The notes under the pieces were generated by a model that ran no database searches, was not told the origin of the DNA, and was given only the letters and a program-made list of their open reading frames with translations. DNA of 64,000 nt from Myxococcales bacterium (GTDB lineage Bacteria > Myxococcota_A > Polyangia > Palsa-1104). Location of the stretch: positions 2,859-66,858 of the forward strand of contig PNAM01000117.1 in the NCBI GenBank assembly GCA_003170275.1. The letters run 5' to 3'. The position numbers and the translations under genes are program-made. Below are positions 19,885-29,265 of the stretch, piece after piece; position 1 is the first letter of the stretch; each line of letters begins with the position of its first letter.

Positions 19885-20973
19885 CTATTTCCGCCGCGCC
19901 AGGGCGGAGCCGACGCCGGCGTCGCGCTTGAGGTAGCCGAGCCAGCGCGCGAAGGCCAGCGCGGCGATCAGCGCCACCCCGACCAGCGGCCAGTCGAGCC
20001 GCGAGTCGCTCGAGTAGACCAGCGCCACCGACAGCAGCGAAAAGAACAGCCCCACGCCATACAGCGTCAGCACCGAGCGGCGGTGCGACCAGCCGCGCGC
20101 GAGTAGCCGGTGATGGATGTGCTCGAGATCGCCCGAGAGGACCTTGCGGCCGGTGACCATCCGCCGCCAGATCGCCATCGACGTGTCGAGCAGCGGCAGC
20201 GCCAGCGCCACCACCGGCAGCACCACGCCAACCATGGTCGCCGCCTTCTGCGACGACCAGGCGGTCGAGATCGCCAGCACGTAGCCGAGGAACATGCTGC
20301 CGGAGTCGCCCATGAAGATCGACGCCGGGTGGAAGTTGTGGACCAGGAAGCCGCCCACCGCACCCGACAAACAGATCGCGAACAGCGCGAGCGCCGCGTC
20401 GTCGCGATGCCACGCGCACATCGCGGTGGCGAGCAGCGCCTGCAGCGCGATGCCCGACGCCAGCCCATCGAGCCCATCGATGAGGTTGAGCGCGTTGACC
20501 ACCACCACCACCCAGACCACCGTCGCCACCAGCGAGACCGCGCCCGGGAGCACTAGCAGATGGCCGGCGGGATCTCCGGTGACGCCGATGCGGATCCCGG
20601 CCCACCATGCGAGCACGGCCACCGGCACCTGCACCGCCAGCTTCTGCCAGGCGCGCGCGCCGCGCAGATCGTCGTAGACACCGAGCACGATGATCGCAAG
20701 CCCGCCGCCGAGCAGCGCGACCACGCGGCGCGGCTCCTCGTAGATCATCCCCTGGTACAGGTTCACGCGCAGCCCGAGCGCGAGCACCGGCACGTAGAAC
20801 CCGGACGCGATCGCCAGCCCGCCCAGGCGCGGGATGTCCTTGGCGTGGATCTTGGTGTCGCTCTGCTTGTCGATGGCACCGATGCGACGCGCGAGCTTGA
20901 GCACCAGCGGCGTGACCGCCCACGAGAGCAGGAACGCGACCACCAGGCCGGCGACCGGTGTGAGCGTCAGCAT
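19885..20973 (-). CDS. WecA/MraY-family undecaprenyl-phosphate sugar-1-phosphate transferase
   Basis: 362 residues with about 10-11 membrane helices. It transfers a sugar-1-phosphate, probably GlcNAc-1-P, from a UDP-sugar to undecaprenyl phosphate and so starts the lipid-linked repeat unit. Diagnostic motifs are IPRLGGLAI, the metal-binding VYDDLRG, NALNLIDGLDGLA and the sugar-recognition loop HNFHPASIFMGDSGSMFLGY. The absence of the MraY UDP-MurNAc-pentapeptide signature and the locus context favour the WecA type. Last gene of a five-gene operon read leftward from 26858, overlapping the upstream glycosyltransferase by 7 bp. The only initiating transferase seen in the locus. Confidence 0.92.
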   Translation of the reverse strand: MLTLTPVAGLVVAFLLSWAVTPLVLKLARRIGAIDKQSDTKIHAKDIPRLGGLAIASGFYVPVLALGLRVNLYQGMIYEEPRRVVALLGGGLAIIVLGVYDDLRGARAWQKLAVQVPVAVLAWWAGIRIGVTGDPAGHLLVLPGAVSLVATVVWVVVVVNALNLIDGLDGLASGIALQALLATAMCAWHRDDAALALFAICLSGAVGGFLVHNFHPASIFMGDSGSMFLGYVLAISTAWSSQKAATMVGVVLPVVALALPLLDTSMAIWRRMVTGRKVLSGDLEHIHHRLLARGWSHRRSVLTLYGVGLFFSLLSVALVYSSDSRLDWPLVGVALIAALAFARWLGYLKRDAGVGSALARRK

Positions 20974-22178
20974 GCCGCCACCCGCTCGAGCAGGCGCTCG
21001 AGCCGTCCAATCGAGTGCGCGCGAGTGAACCGCTCCTCGTAGAGCGCGCGCCCGCGGCGGCCCATCGCGGCCAGCTCCGCCTTGTCGGCCATCAGCCGGC
21101 GCAACGAGGCGGCGAGCCCGGCGCCGTCGCCGTTGCGAATCGAGATCCCGATCTGGTGGCTGCGCACGAGATCGGCAGTGCGTCCTTCCTCAGGTCCGAT
21201 GTAGACGATCGGAACGCCGGTGGCGAGGAGGCCGTAGAGCTTCGACGGCGCCAGGAGCCCGGCCAGCCGCGCTTCCAGGCTCACGATCGATGCGTCGGCG
21301 GCGGTGAGGCTGAGCGCGAGCTGCGGCAGCGGCTGGTACGGCAGAAAGTGCGCGTGGGCGAGACCGAGGACGGCAACCCGGCGCTCGAGCTCGGCGCGGC
21401 GCGGGCCGTCGCCGATGAACAGCCAGCACAAATCCTCGTCGCGCAGACGGGTCATCGCGTCGAGGAGGGTGTCGAAGTCGTGGCCGAGGCCCATGTTGCC
21501 CGAGTAGGAGATGGTAAAGCGATCGCCGAGCCCGAGCTCGCGGCGCAGCGGATGGGTGGCGCGCGGCACCCGCGTGAGGTCGTCGGCGAACGGCGGCCAG
21601 TTGTCGATCACCTCGATCTTCTCCGACGAGGCGCCGGCGGCGCGCAGCCGATCGGCCATCGCGTCGTCGAGCGCGACGATCGCGTCGGCTCCGCGGTGCA
21701 GCGCGCCGGCGAGCGCCAGCGACGCGCGGGCCGGCAGCGAGCCGGGGGTAAGCACGCCGAGCTCGAACGCGACCTCGGGATACACGTCCATGACCCAGTA
21801 GACGAGGCGCGTGCCGCGCAGCCGCTGCAGCACCAGCCCGAGCGCGGCCACCAGCGGCGGCGTGGAGAGCGCGATCACCACGTCCGGCCGCGGACCGGCG
21901 AGCAGCGGCGCGAGCATGCCGCCGAGGTAGGTCGCGTAGTCGAGGGCGCGGCCGGCCCGGGTCCTCCGTCCGAGCGCCGTGCCCGGCACCCGCACGATGT
22001 GCACGCCGCGATGATCCTCGACGAGCGGGCGCCAGCCGGGCCCGGCATAGGGCCGCGCGCTGGCGATCGCGCGCACCGTGTGCCCGTGCGCCGCCAGCGC
22101 TTCGCCCAGGTCCGAGGCGAGCTGCGCGGTCGCGGCGATGTCGGGGTGGTAGTACTGGTTCAAGAGGAGAACCCGCAC
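20967..22178 (-). CDS. glycosyltransferase family 4 (WbuB-like)
   Basis: 403 residues, GTG start (VRVLLLNQYYHPDIAATAQL). A GT-B fold enzyme of the WbuB type. The N-terminal domain contains YWVMDVYPEVAFELG, and the C-terminal domain contains ISYSGNMGLGHDFDTLLDA, LFIGDGPRR and the nucleotide-sugar site ASIVSLEARLAGLLAPSKLY. WbuB-type enzymes usually transfer the second sugar of the repeat unit, which fits its place directly upstream of the WecA-like initiator with coding overlap. The start codon immediately follows the carbamoyltransferase stop. Donor sugar not predictable. Confidence 0.88.
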   Translation of the reverse strand: MRVLLLNQYYHPDIAATAQLASDLGEALAAHGHTVRAIASARPYAGPGWRPLVEDHRGVHIVRVPGTALGRRTRAGRALDYATYLGGMLAPLLAGPRPDVVIALSTPPLVAALGLVLQRLRGTRLVYWVMDVYPEVAFELGVLTPGSLPARASLALAGALHRGADAIVALDDAMADRLRAAGASSEKIEVIDNWPPFADDLTRVPRATHPLRRELGLGDRFTISYSGNMGLGHDFDTLLDAMTRLRDEDLCWLFIGDGPRRAELERRVAVLGLAHAHFLPYQPLPQLALSLTAADASIVSLEARLAGLLAPSKLYGLLATGVPIVYIGPEEGRTADLVRSHQIGISIRNGDGAGLAASLRRLMADKAELAAMGRRGRALYEERFTRAHSIGRLERLLERVAAC

Positions 22179-23903
22179 TCAGCCGCTCCGCTCGACGAAG
22201 AACGGCCCGAGGACCAGGAGGTCCATCGACGTCCGTCGAAAGCAGGCGATCGCCTCGTCGGGCGTGCACACGATCGGCTCGTTCTCGTTGAACGAGGTGT
22301 TGAGCACGATCGGCACGCCGGTCAGCCGCTCGAACGCCGAGATCACCGCGTGGTACGGCGGGTTGTGCGCGCGCTCGACGGTCTGCAAGCGGCCCGAGCC
22401 GTCGACGTGCGCCACCGCCGGCACCTCGGCGCGCTTCTCCGGTCGGAACGGCAGCACCATCAGCATGGCAGGCGAGGGCTGCGCGTCGAGGAACCAGTCG
22501 GCGGTGCGCTCGGCCAGGATCGCCGGCGCGAACGGGCGGAACGCCTCGCGGTGCTTGATGCGGCTGTTGAGCACGTCCTTCATGTCCGCACGCCGCGGAT
22601 CGGCCAGCACGCTACGGTTGCCGAGCGCGCGCGGGCCGAACTCCATCTTGCCCTGGAACCAGCCCACCACCTGGCCGGCGGCGATCGCGCGGGCGGTGCG
22701 CTCGGCGTGCGCCGCCGGGTCGTCGACGCGCTCGCTGCCGAGACCGGCGCGCGCGAGCGCCTCGGCGCAGGCCTCGGGCGAGTACTCCGGCCCCGTCGAC
22801 GCCGAGCCCATCACGAACCGGCGCCGGCGGCCGAGGAGCTGGTGCTCGACCCACAGCGCAGCGCCCAGCGAGGTGCCGTTGTCGCCGGCCGCCGGTTGGA
22901 TGAAGATCTCCTCGAACGGCGTGTTCGCGCGCAGCTTGCCGTTGGCCACCGAGTTGAGCGCGACCCCGCCCGCCAGGCACAGCCGCTTCATCCCGGTCTT
23001 GCGCTGCACCAGCCGGACGACGTGCAGGATCACCTCTTCGGTGAGCGCCTGCAGCGTGGCGGCGACGTCGTGGTGATGCTCGGTGAGCGGCGCGCCCGGC
23101 TCGCGCGGCGGGCCCAGCTCCTCGATGAAGCGCGCCGACCACAGCCGCGAGATCTTGGGCGTGCCCTCGTCCCAGGTCATCGCCACGCCCTCGGACGCGT
23201 GCGTGAAGAACGAGGTGTCGAGCGCAAAGCCACCATCGGTGAGCTGCACCGCGGGGCGCAGCCGGTCGAGGTAGCGCGGCTGCCCGTAGGGGGCCAATCC
23301 CATCACCTTGCCTTCGTCGCCGTAGCGATCGAAGCCGAGCCACTGCGCAGTGGCGGTGTACAGGATGCCGAGCGAGTGGGGGTAGCGGACCGAGCCGAGC
23401 ACCTCGAGCGTGTGGCCGCGGCCGACCGCCCACATGGTCGAGACGAAATCGCCGAAGCCGTCGAGCGACAGCACCGCCGCGTCGTCGAAGGGCGAGCAGA
23501 AGAACGCCGAGGCCAGGTGCGCGCGGTGGTGCTCGACCGCATGCAGGGTGGCGCGGAGCGGCTCGCCGCCCAGCGCGCTGCGCAGGTCGTCCTCGATGCT
23601 GCGCACCTTGGCGGCGTTCGACAGCCGCGCGGCGAGCATGCCGGCCGGCGCCTGGCCGCCGAGCACGCTGAGCACCTTGCGCATCAGGTTCGCGCTGGGA
23701 TCGCGCGAGACCGCCACGTGATCGAGATCTCGCCCGCGCACGCCGGCGCGCTCGAGGCAAAGTGCCGCTGCACGCCCAGGGAAGCCGGCGCAGTGCTTGA
23801 TCCTGGAGAGCCTCTCCTCTTCGATCGCGCCGGCCAGGTTGCCGTCGTGGAGGAGCGCCGCGCTGGCGTCGGCGTGGAAGGCGTTGAGGCCGAGCGTGAG
23901 CAT
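22179..23903 (-). CDS. NodU/CmcH-family carbamoyltransferase
   Basis: 574 residues, normal for the family. Transfers the carbamoyl group of carbamoyl phosphate, via a carbamoyl-AMP intermediate, to a hydroxyl. The N-terminal YrdC/kinase-like fold begins LTLGLNAFHADASAALLHDG. Internal HRAHLASAFF and LSLDGFGDF hold metal and nucleotide ligands. The C-terminal half has the family blocks CLAGGVALNSVANGKLR, GDNGTSLGAAL and KMEFGPRALGNRSVLADPR. In this locus it probably carbamoylates a sugar of the polymer, as NodU does on Nod factors. Cotranscribed with the asparagine-synthase-type gene 16 bp upstream. Confidence 0.93.
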   Translation of the reverse strand: MLTLGLNAFHADASAALLHDGNLAGAIEEERLSRIKHCAGFPGRAAALCLERAGVRGRDLDHVAVSRDPSANLMRKVLSVLGGQAPAGMLAARLSNAAKVRSIEDDLRSALGGEPLRATLHAVEHHRAHLASAFFCSPFDDAAVLSLDGFGDFVSTMWAVGRGHTLEVLGSVRYPHSLGILYTATAQWLGFDRYGDEGKVMGLAPYGQPRYLDRLRPAVQLTDGGFALDTSFFTHASEGVAMTWDEGTPKISRLWSARFIEELGPPREPGAPLTEHHHDVAATLQALTEEVILHVVRLVQRKTGMKRLCLAGGVALNSVANGKLRANTPFEEIFIQPAAGDNGTSLGAALWVEHQLLGRRRRFVMGSASTGPEYSPEACAEALARAGLGSERVDDPAAHAERTARAIAAGQVVGWFQGKMEFGPRALGNRSVLADPRRADMKDVLNSRIKHREAFRPFAPAILAERTADWFLDAQPSPAMLMVLPFRPEKRAEVPAVAHVDGSGRLQTVERAHNPPYHAVISAFERLTGVPIVLNTSFNENEPIVCTPDEAIACFRRTSMDLLVLGPFFVERSG

Positions 23904-23919
23904 GCGGATGCTCGTACGA

Positions 23920-25773
23920 CTATAGCCGAGTTTGCGCGACCCACTTCAGATAGCAGCCAAGATTTCCCCAGCGCCAGCGCGCCGCTACGGGCAGCGCGGT
24001 CCAGTCGACCGGCGCGTCGAGCTCTCGGCGTACCTCGTCGAGCCCGGCGCGCAGCGGCTCCTCGGCGGCGTCGACGTAGGGCGTGATCGGCGCGTGAAAG
24101 CCGAGCTTCCAGGTGCGATCGCGCACCAGCGGCGGCAGCACATTGGCGACCGCCTGGCGCAGCCCCTCTTTGAGCCCGCGGCGCGACAGCCGCGAGCCCA
24201 CCGGCACGCCGAACGCGCGCTCGATCAGCGTCTCGTCGAGAAGCGGCACGCGGCCCTCGACGCCGAACGCCAGGCACATGCGGTCCGAGTGCGTGAGGTA
24301 GCGCGGCAGGCTCCACGACTCGATCGACGCGCGCAGCGACGCGTTAGTGGCGTGCCGCCCGTCGGACGGATGCCAGGTGCGCCACGCGTCGCCGGCCGCG
24401 CGCGCCAGGATCGGGCCGCGCAGGCCGCCCTTCCAGCCGGCGCGCAGGGCCATGACCGCGTTGCGCGCCGGCGCGGGCAGCGAATGGTAGAGCGCGGCCA
24501 GCATCAGGTTGCGCCGCGCGCGCCCGCCGCCGGTGCCGGCGATCTGCCCGGCGGAGCGATAGAGCTGGAGCGCGGCGCGTAGCTCGCCGGTGGCGACCAA
24601 CTCGCGCACGAGCGGACCGAAGTAGGCCGGGTAGCCGACGAACACCTCGTCGCCCCCCAGGCCGTTGAGCAGCACCTTGACGCCGTGCAGGCTGGCCTCG
24701 CGCGCGATGCAGTACTCGGCGTAGCTCGACAGATCCTGGTACGGCTCCTCCTGGTGCGCGAGGTAGTGGTCGAGATCGGCGACGAAGCGGCGCGGCGACG
24801 AAGAGACCCAGTGCACCTCGCATGGTCCGCGCACCGCCTCCAGCACCGCGCGCTGATACACGCGCTCGTCGGCCTCGGCCTGCTCGTCGTGGTAGGCGAA
24901 CAGGTGCAGCGGCTCGCGCGCGCCGTGCTGCCGGCGGTCGAGGTCGGCGAGCAGCGTCACCGTCGAGGAATCGAGCCCGCCCGAGACCATCGCCCCGACC
25001 GGCACGTCGCTCACGAGCTGGCCGCCGACCGCGCGCTCGAGGTGGGCGCGCAGCTCGGGCGCGGCGGTCGGCGCGGGCTGCTCGTCCAGACGCCAGTAGC
25101 GCCCGAGCGAGAACGCGCGTCCGTCCCAGATCGCGTGGTGCGCGGCGGGCAGGCTCGCGATGCCGGCGATCAGCGTCTCGCCCTCGACATCGTCCGTGCG
25201 TCCGAGCGCGAGATAGCGCAGCATGGCGTCGGTGCGCGGGCTGCGATCGACCCAGGCGAGCGGCAGGAGCGCTTTCTGTTCCGAGGCCACCGCCAACCGT
25301 CCTGCGGCGCGCGCGAAGTAGAGCGGCCGGATGCCCAGTCGATCGCGTACCAGGTGCAGCCGGCGCGTCGCCAGCTCGAGCCAGGCGAACGCGAATTGCC
25401 CGTGGATGCGCGGCAGCGTGTCCGCGACGCCCCAGCGCGCCAGCGCGTGCGAGAGGATCTCGGTGTCGCTCGAGCCGCGGAACGCCACGCCGCCGCGCGC
25501 CAGCTCCTCGCGCAGCGGCTCGACCTCGAACAGCTCGCCGTTGAAGCTGAGCACGCCCGCGCCGGCGGGATCGATCATCGGCTGCGCGCCCTGCATGCCG
25601 AGGCCGCGAATGGCCAGCCGGCGGTGCGCGAGCGCCACCGTTCCCCACGGCGCCACCCACAACCCCTCGCCGTCGGGGCCGCGGTGCCGCAGCCGATCGG
25701 CAGCGGCGCGCGCGCTGCGTCCGAGCGCCTCGGCGGGCAGCGTGTCGTCCCACATCGCGACCACGCCGCACAT
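23920..25773 (-). CDS. asnB: asparagine synthase-type glutamine amidotransferase
   Basis: 617 residues. Class II glutaminase domain starts MCGVVAMW, so the N-terminal Met is removed to expose Cys2, followed by RHRGPDGEGLW, SFNGELFEVEPLREE and the adenylation domain with the PP-loop SGGLDSSTVTLLADL. NGLGGDEVFVGYP and GVEGRVPLLDETLIE are typical of AsnB-like enzymes of glycan loci. It could make asparagine, but in a polysaccharide operon it more likely amidates a carboxyl group such as a uronic acid, as proposed for WbpS-type proteins (inference). The ATG overlaps the stop of the upstream glycosyltransferase by one base. Longer frames upstream lack the catalytic Cys at position 2 and were rejected. 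Confidence 0.9.
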   Translation of the reverse strand: MCGVVAMWDDTLPAEALGRSARAAADRLRHRGPDGEGLWVAPWGTVALAHRRLAIRGLGMQGAQPMIDPAGAGVLSFNGELFEVEPLREELARGGVAFRGSSDTEILSHALARWGVADTLPRIHGQFAFAWLELATRRLHLVRDRLGIRPLYFARAAGRLAVASEQKALLPLAWVDRSPRTDAMLRYLALGRTDDVEGETLIAGIASLPAAHHAIWDGRAFSLGRYWRLDEQPAPTAAPELRAHLERAVGGQLVSDVPVGAMVSGGLDSSTVTLLADLDRRQHGAREPLHLFAYHDEQAEADERVYQRAVLEAVRGPCEVHWVSSSPRRFVADLDHYLAHQEEPYQDLSSYAEYCIAREASLHGVKVLLNGLGGDEVFVGYPAYFGPLVRELVATGELRAALQLYRSAGQIAGTGGGRARRNLMLAALYHSLPAPARNAVMALRAGWKGGLRGPILARAAGDAWRTWHPSDGRHATNASLRASIESWSLPRYLTHSDRMCLAFGVEGRVPLLDETLIERAFGVPVGSRLSRRGLKEGLRQAVANVLPPLVRDRTWKLGFHAPITPYVDAAEEPLRAGLDEVRRELDAPVDWTALPVAARWRWGNLGCYLKWVAQTRL

Positions 25774-26858
25774 CAGCGCGCCCGCACCGTCAGCTCTTCG
25801 ATGCGCACCGGGAACGACGGCGGCAACGGGATGCCGAGCACCTCGAGCTTGGCCGCCCAGCGGTGCGCGTAGGTGTGCTCGCGCAGCGCGCGCGCCGAGG
25901 CCTTCTCCGCCATCGCCGCCCGCTCGTCGGGTCGCCCGAGCCAGTGCTCGATCTTCTCCACCATGTCGGCCTGGCCTTCGAACGAAGCCACCTCGGTGCG
26001 CGGATCGAACACGTCCTCGAGCGCGGGCGTGTCGGTGAGCTGAAACGCGCCGATCGCCGCCACCTCGAAGGTGCGCTTGTTGGTGCCGGCGATCTCGGCG
26101 TAGTGGTTGTTGTTGAGGACGATCTTCGCCGCCCGCATGGCGCGGCACTTCTCTTCGCCCACCACCGGCCGGTGTTGGAAGAAGCGCAGGATCGGATGCT
26201 CGAACCAGCGCCCCGGCTCGTCGCCCCACAGCTTGCAGTCCCAGCGCCCGTCGAGCAGCGGTCGCAGTTGCTCGGCGCGGTAGTAGTGCAGGTTGCCCGC
26301 CAGCGTCAGATCGCAGCCGTAGCGCCACCGGTCCTCGTCGGTCAGCTCGACCGGGCGATGAAGCGCGGGATCGCACGCCTGCGGCAAGTAGTGGACGTGC
26401 TTCCAGGACAGCTTGGCGCGCAGCTTGTCGACGATGTAACGGTCCTTGAAGAACAGCGCGTCGTAGTGCGTGGCGAAGAAGTAGCCGCGCTCGAAGTTGG
26501 CCAGGTGATCGGAGAACACGCCGATCACGCGCACGCCCGGGCTGGCGCGCCGCATCTCTTCGATGGTGCGCGGCGGGATGCTCTGGATGTGCGTGACCAG
26601 CACCAACTCTGGCTGGAACCGCTCCACCGCGCGGACCATCCTCGGCAGCGCGAACGCGAGCGGCTCGCGCCACACGCCGCGCGCCAGGAACGCCACCGCC
26701 TTGTTGGTCCAGCTGGGCAGCTGCACCCGCGCGCCGATCCGCGGCTCCGGGCTGATCAGCTCCACCTCGTAGTGCGGCGCGAGCGTCCGCAGGTAGGAGT
26801 CTCCGACGCTGTCGTGACGGCTGGAGCCGAAGAGCAGGATGCGCCGGGGGACGGTCAT
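25773..26858 (-). CDS. CgeB-like glycosyltransferase
   Basis: 361 residues. Begins MTVPRRILLFGSSRHDSVGD with a first beta strand and SxxH loop. The central part has VIGVFSDHLANFERGYF and FFKDRYIVDKL. The C-terminal domain carries KIVLNNNHYAEIAGTNKRTF and VAAIGAFQLTD, as in CgeB/DUF3880-type GT-B enzymes that modify spore or surface glycans. First gene of the minus-strand operon that continues with the amidotransferase, carbamoyltransferase, WbuB-like transferase and WecA-like initiator. Its 5' end faces the flippase gene with a 50-bp divergent promoter region. Donor and acceptor unknown. Confidence 0.78.
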   Translation of the reverse strand: MTVPRRILLFGSSRHDSVGDSYLRTLAPHYEVELISPEPRIGARVQLPSWTNKAVAFLARGVWREPLAFALPRMVRAVERFQPELVLVTHIQSIPPRTIEEMRRASPGVRVIGVFSDHLANFERGYFFATHYDALFFKDRYIVDKLRAKLSWKHVHYLPQACDPALHRPVELTDEDRWRYGCDLTLAGNLHYYRAEQLRPLLDGRWDCKLWGDEPGRWFEHPILRFFQHRPVVGEEKCRAMRAAKIVLNNNHYAEIAGTNKRTFEVAAIGAFQLTDTPALEDVFDPRTEVASFEGQADMVEKIEHWLGRPDERAAMAEKASARALREHTYAHRWAAKLEVLGIPLPPSFPVRIEELTVRAR

Positions 26859-26872
26859 GTTGAGCGGTAGCG

Positions 26873-26900
26873 TTGCGGCGAGCGTATCACGGAGTACTAT
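26873..26900 (+). promoter_or_regulatory. putative promoter of the flippase gene
   Basis: TTGCGG (26873-26878), 16-nt spacer and TACTAT (26895-26900), ending 8 nt before the GTG at 26909. This supports the GTG rather than the TTG at 26873 as the start. Confidence 0.4.
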
Positions 26901-26908
26901 CGGAGCGA

Positions 26909-28366
26909 GTGTCCCTCGGCGAGCGAGTGACGAAGAGCGTGTCGTGGCTGGCGGTGGCGCAAATCGCCCGGCGCGCCGTCACGCTCGTGACCACCGCGAT
27001 CCTGGCGCGGCTGCTCCTGCCCGAAGACTTCGGGCTGGTGAACATGGCCATGATCGCGGTCGGGTTCCTGTCGGTGATCAACGACGTGGGCCTGACCTCG
27101 GCGCTCATCCAGCGGCTCGAGGTGGACGACGAGCAACTCACCGCCGCGTTCTGGCTCGCGTGTGGCGCGTCGCTGGTGGCGACCGCGGCAGGGGCGCTGG
27201 TCGCCTGGCCGTTCGGGCTGGCCAACCACGAGGCGCGCGTGGTGCCGCTGGTGATGGTCCTGCTGGCGATCTTGCCCGTTGGCGCGCTCGGCGTGGTGGC
27301 CGATGCGCTGCTGCAGCGCGAGCTCGACTTCAAGCGCATCGCGCTCGTGGAGCTGAGCGCCAGCCTGGTCGCGGCGCTGCTCGGCGTGGTGCTCGCCCTG
27401 GCCGGTGCGGGCGTGTGGTCGCTGGTGGCGCAGTACCTCGCCGTCGCGGTGGTGACCACCGGCGGCAAGCTGATCGCGGTCGGCTGGGTTCCGCGCGGAA
27501 AATTTTCCGCCCGCGCGGCGCGCTCGCTGTTCGGGTTCAGCGCCAGCGTGGTCGGCGGCGGGCTGGTCAATTACGCCACGCGCAACGCCGACAACATGCT
27601 CATCGGCGGAGTCCTTGGCGTCAAGGCGCTCGGCTACTACTCGATGGCCTACACGCTGGTGATCTTGCCGGGCCAGACGGTCGGCGGCCTGGTCAACCGG
27701 GTCGCGTTCCCTGCGCTCTCGCGCTTGCAGGCCGAGCCGGCACGGCTGCGCCACGCGTACCTGCGCCTGCTCCGCGTGCTGTCGGCGATCTCGCTGCCGC
27801 TCACCGTGGGCCTGTGCGCCTCGGCGCCGCTGTTCGTACGCGCGGTGTACGGCCCGGCGTGGCTGCCCGCGGTGCCGCTGGTGCAGATCCTGGTGGCAGT
27901 CGGCGTGAACGAGGCGCTCAATACCTCGGGCGTGCTGTACTACTCGATGGGGAGGCCGTTCCTGCTGGTCGCGTGGGCGACGGCGTCTCTGGTGTGCATG
28001 ATCGTCTCGTTCGTGATCGGCGTGCACTGGGGGATGCCCGGCGTGGCCTGGTCGTACACGGCGGTGGTGCCGATCGTGTTCGCGCTGCCGCATCTCGTGT
28101 CGCTCGGGCTCATCGACCTGCGCGCGCGCTCGCTGGTGGCGGCCTGGCTGCCGGCGCTGGTCGCCGCGACCGTGATGGGACTGGCGGTCGCGCTGCCGAT
28201 CCACCGCGGCGTGCTACCGTTCGTGGCCGCGTGGGCGAATCTGGCCCTGTACGTCGCGTTCGGCGCGCTGGTGTACGGCGTCACGCTCTATCTGATCGTG
28301 ACCGTGCTGACCGGCCGGCGCTGGGGCTGGTTGGCGTGGATCAACCGTCCGACGGAGGCGCTCTGA
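26909..28366 (+). CDS. wzx: Wzx-type polysaccharide flippase (MOP superfamily)
   Basis: 485 residues with about 12-14 hydrophobic helices. Flips the undecaprenyl-linked repeat unit to the periplasmic face. Family features are the start TKSVSWLAVAQIARRAVTLV, ARLLLPEDFGLVNMAM, the NADNMLIGGVLGVKALGYYS segment with a central Asn-Ala-Asp, and GVLYYSMGRPFLL. The GTG at 26909 is chosen because a promoter-like TACTAT lies 8 nt upstream; the GTG at 26927 would begin VTKSVSW and is also possible. The stop TGA overlaps the ATG of the methyltransferase gene by one base, so the two are coupled. Confidence 0.9.
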   Translation: MSLGERVTKSVSWLAVAQIARRAVTLVTTAILARLLLPEDFGLVNMAMIAVGFLSVINDVGLTSALIQRLEVDDEQLTAAFWLACGASLVATAAGALVAWPFGLANHEARVVPLVMVLLAILPVGALGVVADALLQRELDFKRIALVELSASLVAALLGVVLALAGAGVWSLVAQYLAVAVVTTGGKLIAVGWVPRGKFSARAARSLFGFSASVVGGGLVNYATRNADNMLIGGVLGVKALGYYSMAYTLVILPGQTVGGLVNRVAFPALSRLQAEPARLRHAYLRLLRVLSAISLPLTVGLCASAPLFVRAVYGPAWLPAVPLVQILVAVGVNEALNTSGVLYYSMGRPFLLVAWATASLVCMIVSFVIGVHWGMPGVAWSYTAVVPIVFALPHLVSLGLIDLRARSLVAAWLPALVAATVMGLAVALPIHRGVLPFVAAWANLALYVAFGALVYGVTLYLIVTVLTGRRWGWLAWINRPTEAL

Positions 28367-29265
28367 TGGGCTTTCGCGAGGCGCTCGGGCTCGCCGCCAA
28401 GCGCTGGCTGCCGAAGAGCGTGCAGCGGCCGATCAAGCGCGCGCTCGAGTGGCGCCGCGATCGCCAGCGTGCGGCGCGGGTGCGCGCGCTGGTGAAGATC
28501 ACCGCATGGGAGGAGCCGGCGTGCCTGCTCTGCGGCGGGCACGCGGTCCTGCCGCACTTCGTCTACAACGGCTTCGCGATCGTGCGCTGCGCCGCCGACG
28601 GAATGATCTTCGCCTCGCCGCGCCCACGAGACACCGCGCCGTTCTACGACCAGCGCTACTACCAGGGCGAGATGCTGTGCGGCTATCCCGACTACGCCGG
28701 CTACGCAGCCTCGGCGCAACGCGACTGGGCCGAGCGGCTGGTGGCGCTCGAAAAGACGCTCGGGCGGCGCGGCCGGCTCCTCGACGTGGGCTGCGCGACG
28801 GGCGTGTTCCTGGTGCAGGTGCGCGACGCGGGCTGGCAGGTGGGCGGCGTGGAGCTCTCGGAGTTCGCGGCGCGGACGGCGCGCGAGCGTCACGGCCTGA
28901 CCGTCGTGCAGGGCAGCCTGCCGTCGGGCGAGCTGGCGAGCGGCAGCTACGACGTGGTCACGCTCTACGACTGCATCGAGCACCTGGCCGATCCGGCGGC
29001 CGTGCTGCGCGACGTGCATCGCATCCTGGCGGCGGACGGTCTGGTACAGCTCTCCACCGGCGCGGTGCCGCACCTCGACGTGGGGCGCATCTCGCGCTGG
29101 TACTACCCGCCGTGGCACCTGTACTACTTCGCCGAGCCGACCATGCGCGCGCTCCTCGAGAACGAGCACTTCGAGGTGCTCTCCTACGAGGAGAGGGGCG
29201 ACAGGCCGGAGGAGTCGTTGATGGTCGTGTTGGCCCGGCCGGTGTGCGCGCCGGCCAGCAAATAG
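28366..29265 (+). CDS. SAM-dependent methyltransferase with N-terminal zinc-ribbon-like segment
   Basis: 299 residues. An Arg/Lys-rich N-terminus is followed by CLLCGG and a later Cys (IVRCAADGMIFASPRP), then a class I Rossmann methyltransferase with motif I LLDVGCATGVFLVQV and motif II-like VTLYDCIEHLADP. This layout matches sugar C- or O-methyltransferases in glycan gene clusters that read a Cys-rich N-terminal domain before the SAM fold. Start codon overlaps the flippase stop (TGATG). Its 3' end runs antiparallel through the last 82 bp of the convergent polymerase gene. It probably methylates a nucleotide sugar or lipid-linked glycan. Confidence 0.85.
   Translation: MGFREALGLAAKRWLPKSVQRPIKRALEWRRDRQRAARVRALVKITAWEEPACLLCGGHAVLPHFVYNGFAIVRCAADGMIFASPRPRDTAPFYDQRYYQGEMLCGYPDYAGYAASAQRDWAERLVALEKTLGRRGRLLDVGCATGVFLVQVRDAGWQVGGVELSEFAARTARERHGLTVVQGSLPSGELASGSYDVVTLYDCIEHLADPAAVLRDVHRILAADGLVQLSTGAVPHLDVGRISRWYYPPWHLYYFAEPTMRALLENEHFEVLSYEERGDRPEESLMVVLARPVCAPASK

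Noticed and set aside
21015..24086. 1000-residue plus-strand frame opposite the glycosyltransferase and carbamoyltransferase genes
   Set aside because: Arg-rich translation with no domain, antisense to two well-conserved enzymes; a typical high-G+C shadow frame.
26873..26908. TTG at 26873 as the flippase start
   Set aside because: It would coincide with the -35 candidate, has no ribosome site and adds residues that do not match flippase N-termini.
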